Below, in pieces: positions 24,418-32,876 of a DNA stretch of 64,000 nt. The notes beneath the pieces are model-generated. The model had not been told where the DNA came from. It saw only the letters and a program-made list of their open reading frames with translations, and did no database searches. The number at the start of each line of letters is the position of its first letter. Position 1 is the stretch's first letter. The DNA is from Lachnospiraceae bacterium. Its GTDB lineage: Bacteria > Bacillota > Clostridia > Lachnospirales > Lachnospiraceae. The stretch is from the NCBI GenBank assembly GCA_910575475.1, contig CAJTGD010000001.1, positions 124,001 to 188,000 on the forward strand, read 5' to 3'. Both the position numbers and the translations under genes were made by a program.

Positions 24418-25371
24418 TTATCTGTAACAATTTTTACATGGATCATAGTTCCTCTGTGCTTCTGATAAAGGCACCTGGCGCGCATTATTGGGATTCATAT
24501 TTCCGCAATTCGGTTTATTGTGATATTTACTTCCTGTTGCTGATAACCATACCATTCCCTCTACTGGAGCCGCCTGCTGATTCTGTTCTTGCGCGATACG
24601 TGCCTGCTCGGCTGCAATCTGCGCCTGCTCCTGCGCGATTCGTGCTTGTTCCGCCTGCTCTGCTGCGATCCGTTCCTGTTCTGCCTGCTCTGCTGCGATT
24701 CGTGCCTGCTCAGCCTGTTCGGCCGCAATCCGTTCCTGCTCTTCCTGTTCGGCTGCGATACGCTCCTGTTCGGCTGCGATACGCTCCTGTTCCGCCTGCT
24801 CTGCTGCAATCCGCGCCTGTTCAATCGCTTCTTTATCTTCAAATTTTAACGTAACCGTATTGCTCGTAACGTCCGAATACTTTACGCAAATGTCAAATTC
24901 ACCATCTTCAGATGATGTGAATATTATTTTATCATTCTTAAAATCCAATTTACCGCCCGTTATTTCAAAAGCAGATTTTGGAATATGATAATCTTCCGGC
25001 TTTGTTTTTACAGCAATATCTACTGTGTTATTAATATCATAAATTTGATTACTGTCTGAGGATAATACGATTTCTTCAAGCGGTTTTGCCGATGTGGAGG
25101 CTCCTATACAAGCACTTAAAAACCAAAAGCCAAACAATCCGGTAAGCAAAGTTTTAACAATTCCATTCCACTTTTTATTTCTCCATGTCAAAACAATGCC
25201 AACAGGAAAAAATACAACTAAGCAAAATATAATCCAGCCCGTTTTTTGATACCAACGCTCTTTTTCCTTCTTCATAGAAGCCAGATTATTTTGTTTCTTA
25301 CCAGATGTACCTTTCTTTCGCTGCTTCGATGTCTTAGCAGCACTTTTTTTCGTAGTTTTGCCATTCATCAA
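24418..25371 (-). CDS. Membrane protein with Ala/Glu/Gln coiled repeats and C-terminal Cys domain
   Basis: A 317-aa protein. Residues 1-40 are very basic; two membrane helices follow (about 47-63 and 72-90), then an Ig-like extracytoplasmic region (95-175). Residues 180-270 form a repeat of EQARIAAEQ and EQERIAAEQ units, a long coiled coil. The C-terminus holds YHNKPNCGNMNPNNARQVPL and CKNCY, a small Cys-containing domain found at the end of many surface proteins and secreted nucleases. It probably sits at the cell surface. Partner unknown. Confidence 0.8.
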   Translation of the reverse strand: MMNGKTTKKSAAKTSKQRKKGTSGKKQNNLASMKKEKERWYQKTGWIIFCLVVFFPVGIVLTWRNKKWNGIVKTLLTGLFGFWFLSACIGASTSAKPLEEIVLSSDSNQIYDINNTVDIAVKTKPEDYHIPKSAFEITGGKLDFKNDKIIFTSSEDGEFDICVKYSDVTSNTVTLKFEDKEAIEQARIAAEQAEQERIAAEQERIAAEQEEQERIAAEQAEQARIAAEQAEQERIAAEQAEQARIAQEQAQIAAEQARIAQEQNQQAAPVEGMVWLSATGSKYHNKPNCGNMNPNNARQVPLSEAQRNYDPCKNCYR

Positions 25372-25542
25372 TTTGCATCCTCTTCCATAGATTGCCTGTT
25401 TTCTCTACACGCCATAATACATTTTAAGTATACCACAAAATCGCTTATAGACCAAATATTAACATTCTCGCTGCATTACTCCAATTTATAATTTAATAGT
25501 ACATACCCTTTCTCCAGATCCAAGTTCGCTTTTCTGCAAATT

Positions 25543-25914
25543 TTATTTTTTCTTTTTACTTTTCGGATTATTTTTATGTCCCATAGAAGCCAGATGCATG
25601 ATTCCACAGATTCCGGAATACACCCCCCATATCCTTAAATCGCTGTAACTGCCAGCCATGGTCAATCCTAGCAATGCGCCGATCACATATAAAATTGTAC
25701 ATGCAATATTTCCGCCGTTCTTATCCTGATTCCTCGTTGCAATTGAAACGATACCGCCTGACAGCAAGCATACTGCAACCATAACTCCCGCAGTTCCACT
25801 GACCTCTCCATTTGCTGACAAAGCATTTCCCACTCCTGCGGCACATGATTGAAAGGTTACGAATACAAATAAAATAATTGATAAGATACCCGTTACTAAT
25901 TTAGCTGTTTTCAT
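25543..25914 (-). CDS. Hypothetical small membrane protein
   Basis: A 123-aa protein with about four hydrophobic helices (6-28, 41-62, 72-90 and 95-110) and a Lys-rich tail (PKSKKKK). The start at 25914 follows GGAGAAAAC; the longer frame to 25992 has none. The first helix carries a Cys (FQSCAAG). No family assigned. It lies downstream of the broken lipoprotein gene and may once have been in its operon. Confidence 0.65.
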   Translation of the reverse strand: MKTAKLVTGILSIILFVFVTFQSCAAGVGNALSANGEVSGTAGVMVAVCLLSGGIVSIATRNQDKNGGNIACTILYVIGALLGLTMAGSYSDLRIWGVYSGICGIMHLASMGHKNNPKSKKKK

Positions 25915-25954
25915 TTTGTTTTCTCCTACTGTATTGTTATATTTTATTTCCATA

Positions 25955-26343
25955 CTACTGCAACGCCAGTTCCTGTTCCTGGTATATTCCATCCCATATA
26001 TTGTCCAGTGAGTGATCTGACACTTTCAATATGACCGGATTACTCAAATCCTGAAGTCCATACATAAACGCAATTTCCAGTGATGCGTCCTTCATTAATT
26101 CCTTAGAAAGATTTTCTTCTGCTTCATTCGTTTCCATAAAATCACCAAATGTCCTATCACATTCTACTCCATTTTGAAATACTTGAGGATAAAATGTTGA
26201 TTGTGCTGTTTTTGTTTCTTCTGATTTATTTGTATAGGTTCTTTCTGGCTTATTCCTCCATCACTGCCGCATGCTGTCAAAACAGCCATCATCAATACTG
26301 TGATCATCAAATTTTTTCTCTTTTTCAATCCTTTCCCCTCCAT
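25955..26343 (-). pseudogene. Frameshifted lipoprotein gene
   Basis: From 26343 or 26328 the frame encodes a clear lipoprotein signal (LKKRKNLMITVLMMAVLTAC, then GSDGG) but stops at 26164. A second frame, open from about 26235 to the stop at 25955, continues as protein-like sequence (YTNKSEETKTAQSTFYPQVF, VECDRTFGDFMETNEAEENL, ending YQEQELALQ). A single-base slip near 26240 would join them into a lipoprotein of about 125 residues. It is either a recent pseudogene or a sequencing slip. Function unknown. Confidence 0.7.
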
Positions 26344-26505
26344 TTTATCCTACTTTATACTACTTTATCGTATATATGCGTATATGTCAATATTTTATCG
26401 TATATATTTATTATTACAAATTATCATAAAGAGTTACACAATCCCCCTGATTGAGAATCACGCTAATTTACTATTTTTACAAATAAAATCTAAAAGGAGC
26501 CACAT

Positions 26506-26652
26506 ATGAAACCACTTAAAAGCAAAGTCAGTATCACTCTTGATTCTGATATTATTGAAAAGATCAAACAGCTTGCGGAAAACGATGACCGTTCTTTCTC
26601 ACAGTATATCAATCTCATCCTGAAAGAATATCTGAATCAAAAAGAAGCATAG
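26506..26652 (+). CDS. Small ribbon-helix-helix protein
   Basis: A 48-aa protein, VSITLDSDIIEKIKQLAEND then RSFSQYINLILKEYLNQ, matching the RHH (CopG/Arc) fold: one strand followed by two helices. AAAAGGAG lies 8 nt before the ATG. It is probably a DNA-binding regulator; no partner toxin is adjacent. A hairpin (AGAAGCATA/TATGCTTCT, 26643-26671) overlaps the stop. Confidence 0.82.
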   Translation: MKPLKSKVSITLDSDIIEKIKQLAENDDRSFSQYINLILKEYLNQKEA

Positions 26653-26700
26653 GATTCAATCTTATGCTTCTCTATTATGCCCCCTTATTCTGTTTTTGTG

Positions 26701-26725
26701 GTATGCTGCCGGCATACATTTTTTT
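26701..26725 (+). terminator. Terminator after the RHH gene
   Basis: GTATGC (26701-26706) pairs with GCATAC (26712-26717), followed by a run of seven T residues. The remaining bases to 26809 hold no gene that I can see. Confidence 0.75.
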
Positions 26726-26809
26726 AATCAATATTGGACGTAAGGATGATAGGTCAGCAATTGCGCGAACCAGGCAATTCAAGAGTTCGGTTTCTGGCCG
26801 GATGGAGTA

Positions 26810-26974
26810 CTAGTACAGCATTGCGTATATAATGGTGAATAATGTGTCTGATATTTTTGTCAGGACAAGGCGGAGGAAAGAGGCGATGCGGTGGCATCGT
26901 TGATTGACGACAACGCAGTGCTGGCAGAAATAGCAGGTGCAGAATTCACCGTTAATTACGCAATGCTGTACTAG
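26810..26974. mobile_element. MITE with 31-bp terminal inverted repeats
   Basis: The 165-bp element begins CTAGTACAGCATTGCGTATA and ends with the inverse of CTAGTACAGCATTGCGTAAT; the 31-base ends agree at about 26 positions. No transposase is encoded. The right end overlaps the stop codon of the kinase gene. A related end lies at 11568-11591. No target duplication could be fixed. Confidence 0.85.
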
Positions 26975-28122
26975 CCCCAGATCAGCATCTCCAACAATGT
27001 ACACAGCATCGCAGCGACCACAACCAGAATACCTGCCACAGCTATATAAATCACACCCTTCAGCAGTCGGTTCTCTGTATTCAAAAAAGGAACATATCTC
27101 TGACATCCCATATAATTAAACACAATCCCTGTTTCCGTTAAATATGCTATCAGTAGCACGCTCTTTTCTATGAAAGCTCTTCCGCCGGTAAGCTGCAGAT
27201 CCAGCCCAACGCTTAAGTTTAGTATCATCAAATATCCAAGAACAGCAACCACCATTTTCCAGGCCTCTCCGCTTCGAAAGCCCGGCGGAAGAAACCTGCG
27301 CCACCCTGATGTTTTTTCCGCCTCCCGTTCCAATTCAGCCGATTGTGCCCTCAAAATACCATGTCCCTCAACAGCGTTCCGCGCCTTCTCATCTCCTTTT
27401 TTCTCTGCCGAATAGATTTCTTCCAGGGCCGCCTTCAATTCAGCCACATTCTGATACCGATCATCCGGGCTTAACGCGGTACATCTCTCTATCACATTTC
27501 CCAGGAGTCCACCCAGCATTTCTTCCGAAGGAAGCTTCCGCAATATACAATAATTCAGCAGTACTCCCAGAGCATAAATATCCGACCTTCCATCCGTTTG
27601 CGCATATCCCCACTGCTCCGGCGCCGCAAACCCTCTTGTCCCCATCACAACCGTATCCCGCCTTTTCCCGTGACTCACGGTCCTGGCAATGTCAAAATCA
27701 ATCAGCTTCACATCCTTCTGCGGCGTTATCACAATATTTTCCGGTTTCAGATCCCTGCATATGATCGCAGGTTCCGCCATGTGAAGCGGTTCCAGGGCGC
27801 AGCATAAGTCTGACACAATACAGCAGGCTTCCTTTGCATTCATTCTTTCCTCATACAGGATATCCTCCAGATTCCGGCCCTCAAAATACTCCTCGATCAC
27901 AATCAGCTTCTCCCCGTCCTCCGCACATTCATAGATTTCCGGAGTATACTTACTTCCATAGGATTTCAAAAAAGCATAAATCTTCTTCTGTTCGGCGCTC
28001 ATTATCTTCTTCACGGCAATCTTCCCCGTGATAGAATTTCTTACTATCCAGACAGACGCATTCCCATTCAGTTTCCCCAATTCCTCATATTGAGACAGCG
28101 CATACCCTTTCTCCAGATCCAA
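26971..28122 (-). CDS. Membrane-anchored Ser/Thr protein kinase
   Basis: A 383-aa Hanks-type kinase. VAIK-equivalent Lys38/39 (IAVKKI), catalytic loop ICRDLKPENI (Arg123, Asp124; Cys replaces the usual His), DFD instead of DFG at 142-144, and APE in AAPEQWG (167-169). About three membrane helices occupy residues 285-380. TTG 28122 is the start, behind AAGGAGGAG. The TAG stop lies in the end of a MITE, so the native C-terminus may have been altered. It is divergent from a helix-turn-helix gene, a likely partner or target. Confidence 0.9.
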   Translation of the reverse strand: MDLEKGYALSQYEELGKLNGNASVWIVRNSITGKIAVKKIMSAEQKKIYAFLKSYGSKYTPEIYECAEDGEKLIVIEEYFEGRNLEDILYEERMNAKEACCIVSDLCCALEPLHMAEPAIICRDLKPENIVITPQKDVKLIDFDIARTVSHGKRRDTVVMGTRGFAAPEQWGYAQTDGRSDIYALGVLLNYCILRKLPSEEMLGGLLGNVIERCTALSPDDRYQNVAELKAALEEIYSAEKKGDEKARNAVEGHGILRAQSAELEREAEKTSGWRRFLPPGFRSGEAWKMVVAVLGYLMILNLSVGLDLQLTGGRAFIEKSVLLIAYLTETGIVFNYMGCQRYVPFLNTENRLLKGVIYIAVAGILVVVAAMLCTLLEMLIWG

Positions 28123-28212
28123 ATTCTCTCCTCCTTAGCAACGATTCTGTTGCATTTCCCTGAAAAAAATTATATGATACTTTTATCATTTCTTCAAGAA
28201 GGGAGTTTCAAG

Positions 28213-28650
28213 TTGATCACGCAAAAGAAAACCCATGAGCTGGAACAAATGCTTTCTGAGATTCGATCAGAATCCATCCTGCGGGTCGTTTCCGAAGAGC
28301 TGTCCCGCTCGGAACAAAAAATATCCTTTCCGGAATACCTCCTCGCAAAAATGCAGGAAAAGAACCTTTCCCCCAGCCGCCTGTGGGAACGTTCCCAGAT
28401 ACACCGCACCTATGGCTATCAGATTTTAAACGGTACAAAAAAACCAGGCCGCGATAAAGTCATCGCTCTTTGCCTGGCTCTTTCCCTGTCCCTTGACGAT
28501 ACTCAGCGTGCCCTCGCCCTTGCAGATGCTGGTGCCCTGTATGCCAGAAGGACACGGGATTCTCTCCTGATTTATGCTCTACAGAGAAATCTGTCTGTCC
28601 TGGATACAAATCTCCTTTTGTCAAACCATTTACAGGATCCTCTTTCCTGA
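28213..28650 (+). CDS. Helix-turn-helix protein divergent from the kinase
   Basis: A 145-aa protein with TTG start (28213) behind AAGGGAG. Residues 38-100 form an XRE-like domain (FPEYLLAKMQEKNLSPSRLW, then RTYGYQILNGTKKPGRDKVI). The sequence DDTQRALALADAGALYARRT then RDSLLIYALQRN is the C-terminal helical part typical of transcriptional regulators encoded beside Lachnospiraceae kinases. It probably regulates, or is regulated by, the neighbouring kinase; that is inference from position. Confidence 0.78.
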   Translation: MITQKKTHELEQMLSEIRSESILRVVSEELSRSEQKISFPEYLLAKMQEKNLSPSRLWERSQIHRTYGYQILNGTKKPGRDKVIALCLALSLSLDDTQRALALADAGALYARRTRDSLLIYALQRNLSVLDTNLLLSNHLQDPLS

Positions 28651-28659
28651 TAATTCCCT

Positions 28660-29286
28660 CTATCCCCTCAGATCCATCCGCATCCTGGAAACCCGATCCC
28701 GAAACGCCATCGCCGAATACCTCTCTCTTGCCGAAATCTTCAATCCCAATTCAGCCGCCGCTCCTTTCTGCCCCGTCGAAGCCTCCGCTCCAGAATCCTC
28801 TGCCGCGGCAAATCCCATCCGTACTCTCTCCTGAACCGCCCGCGCCGCCTTTTCACTGATTTCCGCCCTGTCCTGATCATGCCCGCCGGAAGCAGCGTTA
28901 TCTGAGACACCATTTCCGCTGATCCGCAGATTGTCTCCCGCAGCCTGCTCCCGCTCCGCTTCCTTCTCTGCTTCCCGTTCCGCAGCCTTCTCCGCTGTCT
29001 TCTCTTCCAGCCTTGCCTCCATCTCCGCTTTTTCTTCCTGCACTGCCGCCTTCTGAGACTCCTCCAGTTCCTCCCGTGCCCTGGCCAGCGCCTCTCCCGC
29101 ATGATCCAGTTCATTCCCGCCGTACATGCTTGCCCGCTCGACCAGCTCCAGATCCGGATCCCGCTTCCGCAGCTCCCTCGATACCATATTCATCGGCTTT
29201 AACGCCGCCTTTGCACTGGAATCCGCCGACATCAGCGCAAAGCTCAGTCCGCCTGTGATTAAATTAGCCAAATTTCCGTCCTCCAT
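28660..29286 (-). CDS. Hypothetical coiled-coil protein in the blaI-blaR1 operon
   Basis: A 208-aa protein. Residues 1-60 are compact; about 60-120 form a strongly charged Glu/Ala/Lys coiled coil (ARAREELEESQKAAVQEEKA); the rest is Ser/Gly/Ala rich and ends in a basic helix (ARERYSAMAFRDRVSRMRMD). There is no signal peptide or membrane helix. It begins 33 bp after the BlaR1-like gene on the same strand. No family recognised. Confidence 0.68.
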   Translation of the reverse strand: MEDGNLANLITGGLSFALMSADSSAKAALKPMNMVSRELRKRDPDLELVERASMYGGNELDHAGEALARAREELEESQKAAVQEEKAEMEARLEEKTAEKAAEREAEKEAEREQAAGDNLRISGNGVSDNAASGGHDQDRAEISEKAARAVQERVRMGFAAAEDSGAEASTGQKGAAAELGLKISARERYSAMAFRDRVSRMRMDLRG

Positions 29287-29319
29287 TCATTCCAATCTCA
29301 ACCTACAAAATGTCCACAT

Positions 29320-30573
29320 TCAGATCCACTTTAAAATCATTACCGTAATATATGCGTCACTGTTCTCATACGGAATTTCCAGCCGCTCCTCCTGTCCTGC
29401 ATAATCCACATACACAAGATTCCCATTTCCTCCAAAGCCCGGCAGCTTTTCATAACCGCCGAAAAGAATCGAAAATTCCCTTTCTTCAATTTCATATTCC
29501 TCCAGAATCAGATCCATAGCCGCCCTGTCGATCATCACCCTCTCGTCATCCGCCGAAACCGCCTTTCTCAAAATCCCGCTGTCCTTCAAGATCCAGAATT
29601 CCCCCGTGTCATTCTCCAGCACCATATCCGTAAGCTTCACATAACGGGGCAGTGAATGGTCGCGGACCGTCAAAAATATTCCCGCCAGCACTGCCAGTCC
29701 GCATGCGCAAAAAGCCCGTATCCGCCGGCTGTCATAGGGTTCATATTCCGTGATCCTCCGTATCCTCTGCCGGATATCCCTGTATTCCTTTTCCCCCGCA
29801 AATGCAGCCGTTCCTTCAAATGCCTCCGTCCCCAGCGCCTTCATTGATTTGATCAGCAGTCTTCCATATTCATAAGCATTCCCGCCGCTCTCCTGTATCG
29901 TCACCTGATCGCAGATATCCTCCAGGTCTTTCCGAAACGTCCTCATACACCTCCCTATGAAAAAATTCGGCCAAAGCAATACCCGCAGCACATCTCCCAG
30001 GAACAGGCACCGCAGATGCCCCAGACGGATATGCATTTTCTCATGGAGCAGGATCATCTCCAGCTCCTCTTCCCGGAATTCCTCGATCATGGCCCTGGGA
30101 ACGGCGATCCTTGCATGAAACAGTCCTGACGCAAACGGCACAGCCGCCATCTCACTGACCAGAATCTCCTGCCCGCAGATGTACCGTCTCTCGAAATGCC
30201 GCATCATTGTACAAAGCCTTCTTCGCTTTCCGATCATCACCCCTGCACAGACAGCGATCCCCAGCATATAGCCATATCTGACTGGCCGGCACACCATACA
30301 GAGATCGTTCCACCACATGTACACACCCGGCATCCATGGTCTGTCATAAAACAGCTTCAGCTTTCCCAAAAACGGAACTACCGCAAATATTCCCCACACC
30401 ATTCCCTTTAGAAATGTAGTTTTCATGAACACTCCCCTGCGCAGGATCAGGATCAAAGCCAGCACCGGAAAAGACAGCAGGACGCACCGTCCCAGCTGTA
30501 TGGAAAAATAAGTCGTAAGATCATCCAGCAGATTCAGGAAACGCAGTAATCCGTACCACATGCTCCCGCTCAT
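29320..30573 (-). CDS. BlaR1/MecR1-like M56 metallopeptidase sensor
   Basis: A 417-aa membrane protein. Helices are predicted near 25-45, 52-70, 98-115 and 286-305. The zinc-protease motif HEKMH (in MILLHEKMHIRLGHLR) sits in the M56 domain at about 175. The extracytoplasmic tail after residue 305 is short and is not a penicillin-binding sensor domain, so the signal need not be a beta-lactam. It probably cleaves or inactivates the BlaI-like repressor, whose gene overlaps by 4 bp. Confidence 0.88.
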   Translation of the reverse strand: MSGSMWYGLLRFLNLLDDLTTYFSIQLGRCVLLSFPVLALILILRRGVFMKTTFLKGMVWGIFAVVPFLGKLKLFYDRPWMPGVYMWWNDLCMVCRPVRYGYMLGIAVCAGVMIGKRRRLCTMMRHFERRYICGQEILVSEMAAVPFASGLFHARIAVPRAMIEEFREEELEMILLHEKMHIRLGHLRCLFLGDVLRVLLWPNFFIGRCMRTFRKDLEDICDQVTIQESGGNAYEYGRLLIKSMKALGTEAFEGTAAFAGEKEYRDIRQRIRRITEYEPYDSRRIRAFCACGLAVLAGIFLTVRDHSLPRYVKLTDMVLENDTGEFWILKDSGILRKAVSADDERVMIDRAAMDLILEEYEIEEREFSILFGGYEKLPGFGGNGNLVYVDYAGQEERLEIPYENSDAYITVMILKWI

Positions 30574-30971
30574 TTCTTTCCTTTCCCCTTACTCTTCTCC
30601 AAAATTTCCTCCAGCTCATGGATCTGTTCGTCTGTCAGCGCGATACTTTGGATCAGTGACGCAAGCGCGCTGCTCTGATTCCCTGAAAAATAACTGTCCG
30701 CAAATTTCCTGCTCTTGCTCCTTAGACATTCCTCCTTTGATTTCAATACCGAATAGTGGTAGACCCTGGAATCCTTCTCATCCCCCCGATGGCTCAGGAT
30801 CCCTTTCTGACACAGCCGGTTCATCAGCACACGGATCATTTTCGGTGTCATATCCAGCTTCCCTTCCAGCCTCCGGATCACTGCCGATGAAGTCATAGGC
30901 GTATCACTCTCCCAAAGCACTTCCATGATCAGCCATTCACTCTCACTTGGCGTTGCATCTTCACTTCCCAT
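30570..30971 (-). CDS. BlaI/MecI-family repressor
   Basis: A 133-aa winged-helix repressor: SEWLIMEVLWESDTPMTSSA, then TPKMIRVLMNRLCQKGILSH and RVYHYSVLKSKEE with the protease-sensitive region after it. The C-terminal half is helical for dimerisation. It heads the operon with the M56 sensor and coiled-coil genes and should repress it. Confidence 0.92.
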   Translation of the reverse strand: MGSEDATPSESEWLIMEVLWESDTPMTSSAVIRRLEGKLDMTPKMIRVLMNRLCQKGILSHRGDEKDSRVYHYSVLKSKEECLRSKSRKFADSYFSGNQSSALASLIQSIALTDEQIHELEEILEKSKGKGKK

Positions 30972-31290
30972 AAAGCATCTCCTTTGCTCAAAAATTTAAC
31001 GATCATACCTATATATCGGATAACATCTGTTTATTATTAACATGCGTTTTCCATTTTTTTATTTTTTCAGTTGCACGGCTGCAAAAAAAACTGCCGGAAA
31101 ATACTGTATTTCCCCGATCTATGCCGCAATTTCTGACAAATTACAGCTATACATCGTATGGAAATATCATTTTCCAGCAGTCTTTATTCTCTATTTCTGT
31201 TCAGCCCCCCGCAGCTCCTGCGCTGCCCTGTACTGAACATCTGCAACTATTTCTCACAGGCAGTCCCAATATCCGGCATGCCCCGGAGCA
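30972..31290. other. Non-coding stretch upstream of blaI
   Basis: About 320 bp without a gene. It contains a loose inverted pair, ACTGCCGGAAAAT near 31090 and ATTTTCCAGCAGT near 31172, and GTTCAG/CTGAAC arms near 31199-31240. No clear BlaI operator (TACA-n-TGTA type) was found. Confidence 0.5.
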
Positions 31291-31638
31291 TTATTTCTCA
31301 TTGATGCGGTCGATCATCTCATAGATCTCAATCCGCTTGGCATTCACTTCCGGCAGCCCCATGAAAATCGTTCCGCATATATACCGCTCTTCCTTCGTCT
31401 GTTCAATCCGGACTACCTTCAAAAATGCATGGATCGTTTCGTCGGTCCAGATCCTCAGATGTGCTTCATACACAGCCCCGATAGACAGCGGCGTATTGCA
31501 GATGAACCCGACACCTGTCTTGGATACATCCAGCACCTCAATCTCTACTTCCTCTGCCTTCACTGAATCATCATTCATATTTTTAATCAACAGCTTTGCA
31601 GACAGGCTCATGCGTCTGTCCTTTCTTTTTTCTTCCAT
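31291..31638 (-). CDS. PilZ domain protein
   Basis: A 115-aa, single-domain PilZ protein with both c-di-GMP signatures: RxxxR (Arg5-Arg9 in KRKDRR) and DxSxxG (Asp37-Gly42 in DVSKTGVGF). It should bind cyclic di-GMP and pass the signal to a partner. No GGDEF or EAL gene is nearby. The ATG follows a GGAGC site. Confidence 0.9.
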   Translation of the reverse strand: MEEKRKDRRMSLSAKLLIKNMNDDSVKAEEVEIEVLDVSKTGVGFICNTPLSIGAVYEAHLRIWTDETIHAFLKVVRIEQTKEERYICGTIFMGLPEVNAKRIEIYEMIDRINEK

Positions 31639-31735
31639 CTTCCGTTAGCTCCTTTCAGGCAATTCTTTCTATCTCTAATTTTAGACCATTTATCGGAATT
31701 TGTAAAGAATACAGACCGAACTGTTTCATTTTTAT

Positions 31736-32560
31736 TCATCGGATTGCCTTCACCGGGCATACTTTTTTGCACGCTCCGCAGCGGATACATTCCGGATCGT
31801 TGGGATGTTTCACCGGATCCACCTGCATTTTACATACATTCGCACAGGCTTTGCATTCCACACATTTTTCCCGGTCCACCCGATACCGGAACACCGAGAC
31901 CGGATTGAATACAGAATACACCGCCCCCAGCGGGCAGATATATTTACAAAACGGCCGGTAGATCAGGATCGACAAAATGACCGTAACCAGAAGCAGCACA
32001 TTTTTCCAGACATACAGCCGCCCAATGGCGCTCCTCATAGACTCATTCAGCAAAACCAGCGGTATCCCGCCCTCCAGCGTCCCTGCCGGACAGATCAGCT
32101 TACAGAACCATGGCATCCCCTGTCCCAGAAAATCCACCAGGAACATCGGCAGCAATATGACAAATACCGCCAGGATCAGGTATTTCAATTTTCTCAGCAC
32201 CCGGTCTCCCCGGAAGGCTCCTATCTTTTTAAAAAACGGGATCTTATAAAGCAGGTCCTGAATCAGCCCGAACGGACAGAGCCAGCCGCAGACAAATCTC
32301 CCGATCAGCGCACCCACAAACATCAAAAAACCGGCCACATAAAACGTCAGTTTAAAATTCCAGCTTCCGATCACAGCCTGCATGGCCCCGATCGGACAGG
32401 CCCCGAGAGCCCCGGGGCAGGAATAACAATTCAAGCCGGGAACACACAAGCTTTTCAGCTTCCCCTTATAGATCCTTCCCTGTACAAATCCCAGCAGATA
32501 ACTGTTGGTAAGCAGCGCCCACAGCGCCTGTATCCCATGTCGTCTCTTATCCAATTCCAA
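31736..32560 (-). CDS. 4Fe-4S membrane protein (NapH/YccM-like)
   Basis: A 274-aa protein with about four membrane helices, two CxxxCP half-motifs between helices (GWLCPFG, KYICPLGAVY) and two C-terminal ferredoxin clusters (CVECKACANVCK and CIRCGACKKVCP). A further Cys cluster lies near residues 38-55 (CVPGLNCYSCPGALGACPIG). It should carry electrons across the membrane. It overlaps the small CXXC protein gene by 14 bp, a conserved pairing in Clostridia. The redox partner is unknown. Confidence 0.9.
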   Translation of the reverse strand: MELDKRRHGIQALWALLTNSYLLGFVQGRIYKGKLKSLCVPGLNCYSCPGALGACPIGAMQAVIGSWNFKLTFYVAGFLMFVGALIGRFVCGWLCPFGLIQDLLYKIPFFKKIGAFRGDRVLRKLKYLILAVFVILLPMFLVDFLGQGMPWFCKLICPAGTLEGGIPLVLLNESMRSAIGRLYVWKNVLLLVTVILSILIYRPFCKYICPLGAVYSVFNPVSVFRYRVDREKCVECKACANVCKMQVDPVKHPNDPECIRCGACKKVCPVKAIR

Positions 32561-32729
32561 TACACTCCAGACAGATATTGATTGCTTTTTCCATCACCAC
32601 GGCCATCTCCCCCCGGCAGATCCCAGCTCCCATCATCGCAAGCCCCGCAGCCGCGATCAGAAGCCCGGCCCGGGAGGAACGCAGGAAATTGCCCATTTCG
32701 CTGCCCGGATTCGAAAATAAAAAGCGCAT
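32547..32729 (-). CDS. Small CXXC protein (CD1871A-like)
   Basis: A 60-aa protein with one membrane helix (about 21-37) and a C-terminal ICRGEMAVVMEKAINICLEC, which matches the small CD1871A-type CXXC proteins encoded before 4Fe-4S membrane proteins. It may supply a redox-active or metal-binding Cys pair to its neighbour. The true start could be the internal Met at residue 12 (MGNFLRSS). Confidence 0.82.
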   Translation of the reverse strand: MRFLFSNPGSEMGNFLRSSRAGLLIAAAGLAMMGAGICRGEMAVVMEKAINICLECIGIG

Positions 32730-32810
32730 CCTAAAATCAACTCCTTTTTTCAGTATACTCCCATTCTACCAGAACACCCGGTCAATATCCAGTTTTTTTT
32801 CATGCAGAAA

Positions 32811-32837
32811 GCCTGACAGCAAACTTGACTGTCAGGC
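32811..32837. terminator. Hairpin after the transporter pseudogene
   Basis: GCCTGACAG (32811-32819) is the exact inverse of CTGTCAGGC (32829-32837). It lies about 40 bp past the transporter stop on the minus strand. The T-run is weak, so the terminator call is moderate. Confidence 0.6.
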
Positions 32838-32876
32838 TGTAAATCCCCCTTTTGCTTCACGGGTATCATTCAACAA

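Noticed and set aside
24580-24840. Possible CRISPR-like array because of regular DNA repeats
   Set aside because: The repeats are in frame, have no spacers and encode EQARIAAEQ-type coiled-coil units within a gene.
26810-27106. A 98-codon Cys-rich minus-strand frame across the MITE
   Set aside because: It spans both MITE ends and the kinase 3' end; it has no ribosome site and its Cys residues come from the repeat.
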